Assembly (NCBI GenBank): GCA_018136815.1
Contig: CM030933.1
Span: forward strand, 7,628,676-7,692,675
DNA from: Isochrysis galbana
Taxonomy: Eukaryota > Haptophyta > Isochrysidales > Isochrysidaceae
Direction of reading: 5' to 3'
Length of the DNA stretch: 64,000 bases
How positions within the stretch are numbered: position 1 is the first letter of the stretch; each line of letters starts with the position of its first letter. The notes under the pieces were generated by a model that ran no database searches, was not told where the DNA came from, and saw only the letters and a list, made by a program, of their open reading frames with translations. Shown piece after piece: positions 20,991-30,661 of this stretch. Both the position numbers and the translations under genes were made by a program.

Positions 20991-20994
20991 TGCT

Positions 20995-21327
20995 ACTTAT
21001 TGCTAGTTACCATCACGACACCAAGATGTTTAGCTCATCAGCTCAGCTACAGAATTCCGAACGCTGTCAAAGGCCTTGTGGTCAATTTCATCGACCAACC
21101 ATCTAAACTCCACAACGAAAGGCCCATCACTCCCATGAGCGGCTTGCACTGTGTGCCTCTTTCGAAGCACGGACTTGTGGCAAGGAGATTCGCCAAGAGG
21201 TGAAGTTGGACGACGAAAGTTGACGGATCACTTGACATGGGTAATCCTCAGGGACGCAAAACAGCGGCGCCACCAATGTCACAATTGCGGCAGCACGCAA
21301 GTTGCGGCGTTGCGGCTGGCTGCGTTC
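20995..21327. other. 3' flank of the DHODH gene
   Basis: No gene recognised. Short frames only. Confidence 0.5.
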
Positions 21328-22644
21328 CTACTTCTTGCCCATCAGGAGGAAGCCTAACAAGGTGCTGATAATGATCAAGATGGGCATACTGATCATTACC
21401 CACGTGGGAAGAGGAGCGCGGTCGCCAGTGTCTATACTCTTCGGCTCTTTTGGCTTGTTGTTCTTGTCGTACGGCTTGAGCTTGCCACAAAATTCCTCAA
21501 TGCTCGAGTATCCCTTGCGCTCCATGATGGCACTCAACTCGCCAGCAATTCGGTCAAAGCAGCCCGGGCCCTCGAGCCAGTGCGTGGTCGCGATCTGGAC
21601 CGCCTTGGCGCCACAGAGGATGAGCTGAAACGCGTCTTCGCCCGAAGCTACACCACCCACACCGACGATATCGATGGATCGGTCGAGACGCTTGTAGAGC
21701 TGGGCCACATTTGCAAGCGCGATGTGCTTTGCAAAACCGCCTGCCAATCCACCGAAGCCGCCCTTCGGTGCGATGGTTGCGCTCTCCGTCTCGGTGTCAA
21801 TGGTGAGGCAGTTACCAATGGTGTTCATTGTGACCACGTACGCAATCCGCCCGGCGTGAGCGTTGATGATCTTGGCAGCCTGGTCAAAGTGAGGCCCATC
21901 AAAATACGGTGCTAACTTGATGCCAAGTGGGAGCCCCGAGTCAGCGAAGCCCTGATGCTCGAGCACCAGCTTGAGTACCGAGGCCATCTGGTCGAAATCG
22001 AGTGCAACCGTGGGCTTGCCCGGGATATTGGGGCAGGCCAAGTTGAGTTCGACGGCCTTGATCTTCCCTGCCAAAGTGGGCGGCAACAGCATGGAGGTGG
22101 GGCGTCAGTCCAACCACCGCCACTTGTTGCTTCGACCAACGACTCTGGTGGTGGTGGTGGTGGGGCTCTGCACCTGGCGATGCGGCGGCGGCAGAAGCGA
22201 TGCGGCCAAGCATCTCGACATTGTCCTCCATTTTGAGACCTATCGAACAGGGGAGCACAGGGTGAGGTCACTCTGCATGACAAGCACTGGCCGGCTGGCT
22301 GGCCGCTGTGCCTCACCAGAGAGCGAGATGATGTACGGCTTGCCGGTCTGTGCGACGCCATCAAGGACAGTCTGCGAGATGTAATAGTCGATGCCCGCGT
22401 TTGGGAGCCCCTCCGAGTTGATGGAACCCTGTGCAAGCCCCTTCCCAAGGGCAATCTGGCGCAGTCGCGGGAGTGGGTTGCCCGACTGCTTGACGAGAGT
22501 GGCCGACTTGGAGAGGATGGCTCCTGCGCGCGAGTGGCCAACGTTGACCAGATCGGACACGTGCCCCGACTTTGGCCCCGACGCGTTGTACACCGCGCAT
22601 TCGAGCGGGATGCCTGCGAGCGAGGTGCGCAGCGAGGGCGGCAT
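21328..22644 (-). CDS. Dihydroorotate dehydrogenase, class 1A-like, with C-terminal membrane tail
   Basis: Exons 22644-22317, 22239-22174 and 22067-21328; introns of 77 and 106 nt with GTGAGG/GATAG and GTGCAG/GGCAG ends; phases agree to give 377 residues. Class 1A signatures: YNASGPKSG near the start, SATL...GNPLPR, GSINSEGLPNAGIDYY (71-88), then ELNLACPNIPGKP with the catalytic Cys at 143 (class 2 enzymes use Ser), GIKLAPYFD, NTIGN, GGFGGLAGG, GVGGVASGEDAF and CGAKAVQIATTHWLEGP. It oxidises dihydroorotate to orotate with FMN in pyrimidine synthesis, and family 1A normally uses fumarate in the cytosol. Odd feature: after the usual end (FCGKLKP) there are ~55 more residues ending in LPTWVMISMPILIIISTLLG then FLLMGKK, a tail anchor. 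A frame opening upstream at TTG is ignored in favour of ATG 22644. A copia-type LTR ends 70 bp upstream. Confidence 0.88.
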
Positions 22645-22713
22645 CGGCGCGACGAGGCGGCGGCGGCCCGCCACGCTCTCTCGCAAGAAGAGAAGAATTA
22701 TTTACTAAGAACA

Positions 22714-22983
22714 TGTTACTTTCATACGTACCGGCTACCCTCGGCAGGAGGGTGATGATGATCTGATGATGAAATGATGATGATGGGAAACCCAGGAGAA
22801 GACTGGGAGAGACCGAGACTGTTTAGCCCCATATTGTACCAAGGGGGCCCAGTGATAGATAGCAACGTTGTGTAGACGAGAGGTAACATCGATCGGCTAG
22901 CGCACTCTAGCGACGGGGTAAACGTCGACGTTGCCACACCGGCAGTAGAACTGACACGTCTACAATAGAACTCAACTCAGACA
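22714..22983 (-). repeat. Copia 3' LTR
   Basis: On the minus strand the polypurine tract GTGGGGGAG is followed by TGTCTGAGTTGAG, and the unit ends ...GTAACA, so it has TG...CA ends and is 270 bp long. It follows a copia RNase H end in the same orientation. It lies 70 bp upstream of the DHODH start codon and reads toward it. Confidence 0.6.
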
Positions 22984-23035
22984 CTCCCCCACAGCGATAC
23001 ACATCGCTGGACTGTGGACTGTGGAATCCTTTTAA

Positions 23036-23330
23036 CCTTATTCATTGAGGAGGGAAGCGCGATGACGGAGAAAGGTAGTCTTGTCCAGGCATTTAGTAAA
23101 GATATCAGCAGTCATCGCCGATGTCGAGATCCAATGCGGCATAGAGATACGATGGAGAAATTGTTCACGAGAATAAAGTAACCAACGAGCATAGCATAGT
23201 GACGGGTGCGAGCAGTTACACGTTACACCGGGGTTTTTAATTGAATTACGCGTTGCCGAATTGTCAGTGAAGATGGGAATGGGCATTTGCTGAGGGTTAT
23301 CAAGGAACTCAAATAGATGGATGGTGAATT
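23036..23330 (-). pseudogene. Ty1/copia RNase H C-terminal remnant
   Basis: The minus-strand frame contains PIFTDNSATRNSIKNPGVT, ARWLLYSREQFLHR and ADIFTKCLDKTTFLRHRASL, the pattern that ends copia polyproteins (DNxxAixlxkNp..., ...R.KHIdvryhfvRe..., aDiFTKpL....F...r..L). It ends in a stop right before the polypurine tract and LTR. The upstream pol is missing, replaced at 23,332 by a Rep-A/D fragment. Confidence 0.8.
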
Positions 23331-23331
23331 C

Positions 23332-23400
23332 AACTAAGTTTATACTTGGTTGACCCATGGGGGGGCACGAGCCCCCCCCCCTCTCTCCACTCCTCCCCTG
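23332..23400 (+). repeat. Rep-A/D 5' fragment
   Basis: AACTAAGTTTATACTTGGTT hairpin, then CCCATGGGGGGGCACGAGCC, truncated after ~70 bp directly at the LINE-like copy C start. Confidence 0.65.
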
Positions 23401-23403
23401 CTA

Positions 23404-23419
23404 AACTATTGTTATAGTT
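23404..23419 (+). promoter_or_regulatory. Hairpin before LINE-like ORF1 (copy C)
   Basis: AACTATTGTTATAGTT, 6-bp stem with TGTT loop, six bases before the ATG at 23,426. Confidence 0.55.
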
Positions 23420-23425
23420 CGAGCG

Positions 23426-23995
23426 ATGGAGCGCGCGCCGACCGCTCCTGATCCCCAGGCCCCCGCCGTCACGACGCCCCACAGGGGCCACCCCAAGCCG
23501 CCGGAGCCGAAGCGCTCACAGGCCGCCCCCCTCACGGACAGCGACGTCGACATGATTCTTCCTCCCTCGCCTCCCCACCAGGCACAGAAGCAGGGAACAG
23601 GAAGAGCCCTGTTCCCTGCAGACCAGCAGAGCCAGCCCCTGGCTCTGCCGCCTGCCTCCACTGGCTTGCCAGCCCAACAAGGACTCCCCATGGTGGGCTG
23701 CCACCCCCATGGTGGCAACTCCTACCACCAGTGCACCCCTCGTGGGCGGGCACTTCACACAACAATCAATCATGGGGGCCTTTTCGGCCTCCAACTCTTC
23801 AAGGAACAGCACCCAGAAATCGTACGCTGAAGCGGCTGGACCCAAGGCACAGACGCCAACACAGACACAGCAAGCCCCACTTTAACCCACTCAGCAACCC
23901 ACGCTACCCTCGCGCAAGCGAGCGGACCCGCAGTCGGACCCAAAGCCGACTCCACCCATAGCCACACAATTCGCCTCTCTCTCCCCCTCATGATC
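23426..23995 (+). mobile_element. LINE-like element copy C, ORF1 fragment
   Basis: The 134-codon frame starts MERAPTAPDP and includes KPPEPKRSQAAPLTDSDVD. The same Pro/Gln/Thr-rich style continues out of frame to about 23,990 (KAQTPTQTQQAP). No enzymatic domain. Divergent from copies A and B except at the start. Confidence 0.5.
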
Positions 23996-24144
23996 AAGAT
24001 GAGGAGTGATGATGATAGCGATGATGGGGAGAATGAGGATGATTGGCTTCATGATGAAGATGCGTGTCCAAGTCGTGAGAAAGTGCAACAGTTGCTTGTA
24101 TGAGTATGACTTGCATTCTATCTCTATCATCTATCTATCTTACT

Positions 24145-24152
24145 CTCATAAT
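24145..24152. repeat. hAT target-site duplication (left)
   Basis: CTCATAAT, repeated exactly at 26,652-26,659. Confidence 0.85.
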
Positions 24153-26651
24153 CCTAGATGCTCCGTTAGGCTGATAATAGGTTCTGATAATAGGTCATGA
24201 GGTCCTATGGAGCTGACGACCTAATATCAGGCTCTCACTAGTATTATAAATGTAGTAGAGTATGTAGATAGTAGTTAAAGAAGTCTTCCCAAGGGGGGGG
24301 CGGGCCCCGTGGCGCGGCTCGCGACACATGCAAGCGATGCTTGTACGCAACTTGCATGCTGAGGGTGGTGAGGGCAATGAGGCCTGCTTTGACCAGCAAT
24401 GGGGCAGGCAGCCCATTGATGAGTTGAAGGGCTCTGCCCTCGAATGGTCGACGATTGAGGAGATGGCTGGCCGCGCCAAGTCGGTGCGAGCCAAGCGCTG
24501 CCTCTTCTGCGGCCACACCTACCTGGGAGGCCCCTCAACATTCGGCAGCATCTGGACAGGCTACTGCCGCACAGGAACGTGCGCGCGTGCAAGCCAATCG
24601 CGCAGTGGGTGGATAGGCACGCGGCTGTGCTGCAAGAGCTTCGGTTGCGCGCACAGCACGCTAGCAAGAAGATGAAGTTGGCTGTGCATCAGCAAGAAAG
24701 CCGCACAGAGGGCCGCGCATTAGCTGCTTACGGTCACAAGCCTGACTCCCCCTTTTCTCCCAACAGCAGCACCACCACCCAAGTCTCGCCATTTCAGGCA
24801 ACTACCGTCGAAGATGTGGCGGAGGCCTGGCTGAAGGTCATCGTGAAGAAGGCCTTGCCTCTGGACCTTGTCAACGACAGACTTTTTCGTGAAGCTGTAG
24901 CACTAACGGCGAAATGCGGCTCCAAAAATTTGCTTGTAGGCAATGAAATTCGGCTACCCTATCGCAAACACTTCACGGAGAAGCTCCTCCCCAAGCTTGA
25001 TGAAAAGCTCGATTCCAACATCCGCCGAACGAAAGGTCCAAGGCCTGGCGGAGCTCACAGGGGTGACCATTATTTCGGATGGGTGGACGAATGTACAACA
25101 TCGCCCGATCATCAACGCGTTGGCGTCACTACCCATAGGCTAATTCTTTTTGGCTGCTGAGGACACTTCAGCACTTCAGGCGCGACGAAGGACGCACAGT
25201 ACATCAAAGATTTCATCGTCAAACATATTCGTGCATTTGGTGCTCAGCATGTGGTTGCCATCTGCATGGATGGTGCTTGCACGGCCTCGTTCCCGTTAAT
25301 AGCTTTGGAATGCCCCTCCGTATTTTCTTACACTTGTCCCACGCACAGTTTGGACAACTTCCTCAAGAATATTTGTAGCGACAAAGCGGTGCTCCGCGTC
25401 AAGGGCATTCGCGATCGGGACTTTCCTTGGGGCGAGCCCTTTCTGGCAAAGGCTGTCGAGCAGGTCCGCTTTGTTGTGTCATTTGTTACGTCCCACCACA
25501 AAGCGCTTGCGCGCTATCGCGCATTGTGCAAGAGTGTCCCTCCAGATGATAGGCCAGAAGGGGGGATGGAGTTGCTGAAGTCATGTGAGACACGATTCGC
25601 TTCTAATTTCCTCATGCTCGTGCGATATTCGAATGTTCACCATGTCCTTGAGCTGCTCGTTTTAGATGCGGCCTACGTTGCGTGGGTCGATGCGCAATCA
25701 CGTGACATCCGTGAGAAGGCCGCTCAGTGCAAGCGTACTATTCGCTCAGAGTCCTTGGCAACTACCGTTAAGACAGCGATCACAATCATGGAGCCCGTCT
25801 ATCGACTGCTTCGTTTGACCGACGGCAAACAAGGCGCCCATTTGGGCAAAGTGTATGCGTATCTCCTTCAAATTGATCATCACCTGAAGAACCTTGACGT
25901 CGATGGTGTCAACAGCGCGACACGGCATAAAATACACGAACTTTTTATGGCAAGGTGGGAGTATTTGCACGCGCCTGTCATGAGTGCTTCTTACTGTTTG
26001 GAGCCTGAATTTTGTCGTCGCAAGTTCTCTTCTAAGGAGCTGCAAGAGCTTAAACGATGCTTGAAGCAGATGTCTAGCGCAGAGCATCCATACCCCGACT
26101 TATTGGCGGAGTACTCAGAATTTCAAGAGGCTTGCATTGGTGGAATGCATGATTTGACTGATGATATTGCGTTCAGTTCGCGTGCCCAGGCTATGGCATC
26201 GTACAAGTGGGCGAATGTTTATTTGGCCCCATGGCCTCATCTACAATGGGCAGCACGACGTTTGTTGGCGTTGACTTGTTCGGCGTCCGGATGCGAGCGC
26301 TCTTGGTCGGTTGAAGATTGGATCCACTCGAAGAAGAGGAACCGGTTAGGCCAAGTAACTGTTGAGAGATTGGTGAGAAGCCACACAAATCTGTTGCTCG
26401 AGGACTTGCTCCATGATTGGGAATCTCATGTTTTGCCTTGGGAGCTAGACATGGTGGCAGAGGATCCGGAGGATGAGGACGAGGTTGAGCAGTAATGTCG
26501 TTCACATATCACATATACATTTACTATGATTATACCGTTAGTATAAAGATAGGTTCTCAGGTCTCAGGCTGTTATCGGGTCTTGTGTGGACCTTATATAA
26601 GGTCTAAGGTCGCAGAGACCTGACGACCTGATACCTGACGGAGCATCCTAG
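24153..26651 (+). mobile_element. hAT-superfamily DNA transposon (decayed)
   Basis: A 2,499-bp element bounded by an 8-bp duplication (CTCATAAT). Terminal inverted repeats: left CCTAGATGCTCCGTTAGG (24153-24170), right inverted CTAGGATGCTCCGTCAGG (26634-26651). Subterminal regions repeat GGTC/GACCTGA motifs, as expected for transposase binding. It carries one transposase gene on the plus strand. An 8-bp duplication and BED/hAT dimerisation motifs are hallmarks of the superfamily. Confidence 0.88.
24328..26495 (+). pseudogene. hAT transposase with frameshifts
   Basis: A BED-type zinc finger starts with RAKRCLFCGHTYLGG and, after a frameshift near 24,540, continues as RQHLDRLLPHRNVRACKP. The frame 24,579-25,060 leads to FTEKLLPKLDEKLDSNI. 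Another shift near 25,030 brings in TGVTIISDGWTNVQHRPIIN (first catalytic Asp block), followed by a stop and further shifts around 25,140-25,200. From 25,251 a 414-codon frame is intact: VAICMDGACTASFPLIALE, PTHSLDNFLKNI, SCETRFASNFLMLVR, then the C-terminal dimerisation region with WAARRLLALTCSASGCERSW. At least three frame breaks make it inactive as written, though short introns could explain one or two. The C-terminal half looks well conserved, so the loss may be recent. Confidence 0.85.
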
Positions 26652-26694
26652 CTCATAATACCTATCATTGATATGTTATATGTCATATGTCATA

Positions 26695-27035
26695 CATATG
26701 TTAGTCGCCCGTAGGCTCACAGGCTACCAGTAGTTCCTGGGGGAGTGTAATTGTAATTGTCAAGCATGATTGTGATTGTCTTGCATCCAACTATAGAACT
26801 ATAGGTGCTAGGTGCTAGGTGCTAGGTGGGAGGCCAGAGGCCAGGCAATCAGGTGGCGGTTATGGATATTATGCTATCTATATTGGATACTGGCCTCGCT
26901 CGCGCGCTCACTCTCACCGCGTGCGCGCGCAGCCCTCTGTTCCGGACATAGGGGTCTCCTAGAAACACAGTGAAAAACGCACTGTTTTTGACTTCCGTAG
27001 AAACACACTGTTCCTGTGTTTAACAACTAGCAACT
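26695..27035 (+). repeat. Family F repeat, copy 1
   Basis: It has the same order as 41,300-41,660: CCCGTAGGCTCACAG, GGGAGTGTAATTGTAATTG, CAAGCATGATTGTGATTG, tandem AGGTGCT/GGTAGGT units, CAGGCAATCAGGTGGCGG, TGTTCCGGACAT, CCTAGAAACAC and CTGTTCCTGTGTTTAAC. Same strand in both. Confidence 0.75.
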
Positions 27036-27065
27036 AGGGTACTTTGTACTTTGTCAATAGACCCA

Positions 27066-27200
27066 AACCGTTTGGCCCAACCTATATGGGGCCCAGTGAC
27101 TGTGAGAAGAGCAACATAGATCAGAGATACCATTGAGGGCTAGCTCGCACGACAAACTTCAAGAAATTTTTTTTAGCTAGCTCGCGCGACAAGCGACGTA
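27066..27200 (+). repeat. LTR-like fragment upstream of the DDX55-type gene
   Basis: The order TATATGGGGCCCAGTGA, GCAACATAGA, GATACCAT, GGCTAGCTCGCAC resembles 22,820-22,915 in the copia LTR (CCCCATATTGTACC, GGGGGCCCAGTGA, GCAACG, GTAACATCGATC, GGCTAGCGCAC). It ends about 120 bp before the helicase start codon. Confidence 0.45.
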
Positions 27201-27317
27201 GGTTCGCTACGATGACCTCACCCCTCGAACTAGAAAACTCCATCCTACAAAACAACTGCGGTTAAACACTTAACACTTAACACTAAACACAGACCCACGA
27301 GGGAGCGACGCGCGTCG

Positions 27318-29390
27318 ATGCGTTCGCTCCCGTCGACGGCTGCGCCGCTCAAGAAAAAGTCAGCGAAGAGGGCGCGGAAGGAGGACGCACCAACGGCGGA
27401 GGGAGGTGAGGTTGGGAGGTCAACACTACCATCCGACGCTCGCGCCGCGCCGCGCTTCTCCGAGCTCGAGCCCGCGCTCTCCCCTCCGAGCCTCGCAGCG
27501 CTTGCAGCGATGGGCTTTGAGCGGGCGACGCCTGTGCAGGCTGCCACAATTCCGCGGCTGCTGCGCCACCAGGACGTTGCGGTGCAGGCGTGCACAGGAT
27601 CGGGGAAGACCCTTGCTTTCCTCCTTCCACTCTATGAGCTCCTGGCTCGCCGCGAGAGCCCGCTACGCAAGATGCAGGCTGGAGCTCTGGTGATCGAGCC
27701 CACGCGTGAGCTTGCCGCGCAGGTGCACGCGGTCGCGCTGCGTGTCGGTGAGACACACGCCGAGGCGCGCATGAGCGCTGAGTCTTCCAACTTGGGGCGC
27801 GATGAGGATGCGCTCTCAACGGCGGCCACCATCCTGCCGCCCACCCTTCTCGTGGGCGGCACAGATCTGGCGGAGTCGGTTGCGTGTCTTAGAAAGACAG
27901 GAGCGCACGTGCTCATCGGCACTCCCGGAAGAGTCGAGGACGTCCTCAATCGAGTCTCGGAGCTTTCGCTGCGCGAACTCGAACTCCTGGTTCTCGATGA
28001 GGCCGACCGGCTGCTCGACATGGGATTCGAGGCCAAGCTGAACGCGATCCTAGCTCGCTTACCAAAGCAACGCCGCACTGGTCTCTTCTCTGCAACACAG
28101 ACGGATGAGCTACTTCAGCTCGCCAGGGCAGGCATGCGCAATCCCGTCAAGGTTCACGTCAAGGTCAATGCCGCGCCGCCGAGTGACGCCACCAACTCAC
28201 AGGCCAGTTCGACTGTGAACGATGATGGAGTGAAGGGAGGGCCTAGCCCGAGCGGGTTGAGCTCATCCACAATGACTCCTTCATCGCTAACGGCATACGT
28301 CATGCTCGCGGATGAGGCGTCGCGCCTACCGCAGCTCGTCCACTTCATGCGCAAACAGCTGCAAGCGCAGAAGAAGCTGATGGTCTACTTTCTCACGTGC
28401 GCGTGTGTCGACTTTTACGGTACAGTCCTTCCGTTGCTACCAGACCTCAAAGGAAAGCCGATCGCTCCCTTACACGGCAAGATGAAGCCCAAATCCCGCA
28501 CGAGAGCGTACGAGTGGTTCATCAAGCAGCGGGAGGGCGCAGCATTGCTGTGCACCGACGTGGCGGCGCGTGGGCTGGACCTGCCCGACGTGGACTGGGT
28601 TGTGCAATTCGATGCACCACAGGATCCCAACGCTTATGTTCACCGGGTCGGGCGCACCGCGCGCATGGGGAGGCAAGGCGGCGCGTTGCTGTTGCTTCGA
28701 CCACAGGAAGATACCTACATCCCGTTCCTCAACGTACGCAGAGCTCCTCTCGCCACGATGGAGCCCGTTCCTGAGCTCAAGCCACTTAAGAATCAGCTGA
28801 CTAAATTCGCGATTGCAGACCGGGCGGTGATGGAGAAGGGCGCGAGAGCGTACGTGTCATACCTCAAGGCGTATCAGGAGCATCTATGCAAATACGTCTT
28901 TGTCTTTGACCGCCTCGATCTGGGCCAGCTCGCCACCGCCATGGGACTGCTGCGGCTACCCAAGGTTCGTGAACTCGGCAGGAAACGGAAACGCGGGAAG
29001 GACTCATGGGTGGAGTTTGAGCCGGCGGCGGAGGTGAAGGACCTAGATTCCGTTAGGTACAAGGACAAGCAACGCGAACGCCAGCGCCAGGCTGCCAAGG
29101 CCAAGCGTGCGGCGGAGGCAGCCGAGCCGCGCGACGGGGCGCGCTTGAAGAGTAAACGAGGCGGCTCAACTGCGGGGCAGCGTCTGGCGAAGGGGGGGCG
29201 TGGACACGAGCTTACACCCAAGGACGCCCCCGCCGCGAAGGCTGCTGCTGCAGCTGAGGCGACGAGAAATGCTGTTGTTGACGAGGACGACTTTGCACTG
29301 GAGACAAAACTGATGAAGTTGCTGAAGAAAGGCAAGATCACGAAATCGGAATTCCACAGAAGACTCGGCGAATCGGACGACGAAGACTGA
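27318..29390 (+). CDS. DEAD-box RNA helicase, DDX55/Spb4 type
   Basis: A single-exon protein of 690 residues. Motifs in order: Q motif MGFERATPVQ (65-74), Walker A ACTGSGKT (91-98), PTRELA (128-133), TPGR, DEAD at 227-230 (VLDEADRLLDMGF), SAT at 258-260, then TDVAARGLDLP and HRVGRTARMGRQG near 442. After the helicase core comes the family-specific C-terminal domain (AYVSYLKAYQEHLCKYVFVF, LRLPKVREL), followed by a Lys/Arg/Ala-rich tail ending in ETKLMKLLKKGKITKSEF. Spb4/DDX55 proteins act in the nucleolus on 27S pre-rRNA during 60S ribosomal subunit assembly. An insertion of ~60 residues after LARAGMRNPVKV (Ser/Thr/Pro-rich) is larger than usual. Start: first ATG in a long frame. An LTR-like fragment lies just upstream. 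Confidence 0.92.
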   Translation: MRSLPSTAAPLKKKSAKRARKEDAPTAEGGEVGRSTLPSDARAAPRFSELEPALSPPSLAALAAMGFERATPVQAATIPRLLRHQDVAVQACTGSGKTLAFLLPLYELLARRESPLRKMQAGALVIEPTRELAAQVHAVALRVGETHAEARMSAESSNLGRDEDALSTAATILPPTLLVGGTDLAESVACLRKTGAHVLIGTPGRVEDVLNRVSELSLRELELLVLDEADRLLDMGFEAKLNAILARLPKQRRTGLFSATQTDELLQLARAGMRNPVKVHVKVNAAPPSDATNSQASSTVNDDGVKGGPSPSGLSSSTMTPSSLTAYVMLADEASRLPQLVHFMRKQLQAQKKLMVYFLTCACVDFYGTVLPLLPDLKGKPIAPLHGKMKPKSRTRAYEWFIKQREGAALLCTDVAARGLDLPDVDWVVQFDAPQDPNAYVHRVGRTARMGRQGGALLLLRPQEDTYIPFLNVRRAPLATMEPVPELKPLKNQLTKFAIADRAVMEKGARAYVSYLKAYQEHLCKYVFVFDRLDLGQLATAMGLLRLPKVRELGRKRKRGKDSWVEFEPAAEVKDLDSVRYKDKQRERQRQAAKAKRAAEAAEPRDGARLKSKRGGSTAGQRLAKGGRGHELTPKDAPAAKAAAAAEATRNAVVDEDDFALETKLMKLLKKGKITKSEFHRRLGESDDED

Positions 29391-29740
29391 CGCGGTGTGA
29401 GAAGAGTATCCCTTAAGAGGGCGGCCGGTGCGCTAAACTAGGAAGGCGTAGACTTTTCGCTTTTGAGGCAGGAGAGCACACGATTTTACGATCGGGTAGT
29501 ACGATGGTTTGACAAGTTGCTAGGTGTCGCCCAGGTGTCGCAGCGCGGTTGCGCCTTTGTAGCGAAAAAGTAAGAAGAATACAGATCAAACTGATCTTAT
29601 CTATGATGATTGTGATTAAAAATAATAATAATACAACTGAGCGTTAGTACCACTACTCCCACTAAGGTGTCGTTCCGTCAAATGTGGGACATGAGTCGAA
29701 TTGAGCGATCGAATGTCCACAGTTGTACACAGCGTTATTT
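29391..29740. repeat. 3' flank with Rep-A tail fragment
   Basis: 29,605-29,665 reads AATAATAATAATACAACTGA then GCGTTAGTACCACTACTCCC, which is the inverted 3' end of Rep-A with its (ATT)n tail. The rest is unremarkable. Confidence 0.6.
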
Positions 29741-29759
29741 TAAAATTAAATGTAGACTA

Positions 29760-30390
29760 GCGTAACATTCCCTGCTTCCCGCGACGCGTGTCCCCCCGGA
29801 GGGCGCCGTGTCGGCGCTTTTCGATTGTGATTACTTGTAACTATGGGCACGGCGCGATGTGCATCGGCCACCCCGCGGGGGCGCCGTGCGTGCGCATAGA
29901 AACTTTTTCCCCTAAGGCCCACATTAACGTAAAGTAGCCGTATACGAGATGTTTCGTTGCGCAGCACGTGTGATTACTTGCAATCATTGTGCACGCCGTG
30001 CGTATGCGCATCGGCTCCCCCCCCCCCCTCTCGAGGGCGCCGTGCGTGCGCATAGAAACTTTTTCCCCTAAGGCCCACAATAACGTAAAGTAGCCATATA
30101 CGAGATGTTTCGTTTACGCAGCACGTGTGATTACTTGCAATCACTGTGCACGCCGTGCGTATGCGCATCGACTCCCCCCCTCGCGAGGTCGCCGTGTGTG
30201 CGCATAGAAACTTTTTTCCCTAAGGCCCACATTAACGTAAAGTAGCCATATACGAGATGTTTCGTTTGCGCAGCACGTGTGATTATTTGCAATCATTGTG
30301 CACGCCGTGCGTATGCACATCGGCTTCCCCCCCCCGCGGGGCGCCGTGCGTGCGCATAGCAACTTCCAGGAAGGTGCACGCCGTGCGTTC
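29760..30390. repeat. Tandem repeat array, ~150-bp unit
   Basis: Unit starts (GTGATTA(C/T)TTG) at 29,827, 29,970, 30,127 and 30,279 give periods of 143, 157 and 152 bp. Each unit contains GCACGCCGTGCGTATGC, a C-run, GGGCGCCGTGCGTGCGCATA, GAAACTTTTT(C/T)CCCTAAGG, CACATTAACGTAAAGTAGCC and ACGAGATGTTTCGTT. The last unit is incomplete. Confidence 0.9.
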
Positions 30391-30661
30391 ACTCTTTCCG
30401 CGGGGGGACTCTAGACGCAGAAGCGGTCGGGAACCGTGGGGGCACCCCCTGGGACCGGGGAAAATATTACCGTATACTGCGAAAACACTAACGTAAACAA
30501 CCGATAGGTCTTGGGGTCGCTCCCCTCCCCCGGGTCCCCTCCCCCGGGTCCCCTCCTCCCCCTCTCATCGACCTACCAGAGAGAGACGGCTCCTACTGCC
30601 TGCCTCCCTCCTCCCTCCTCGCTCACCCTCCAGCTCTCTCCTCGCCCTCGTCTTCCTCACG

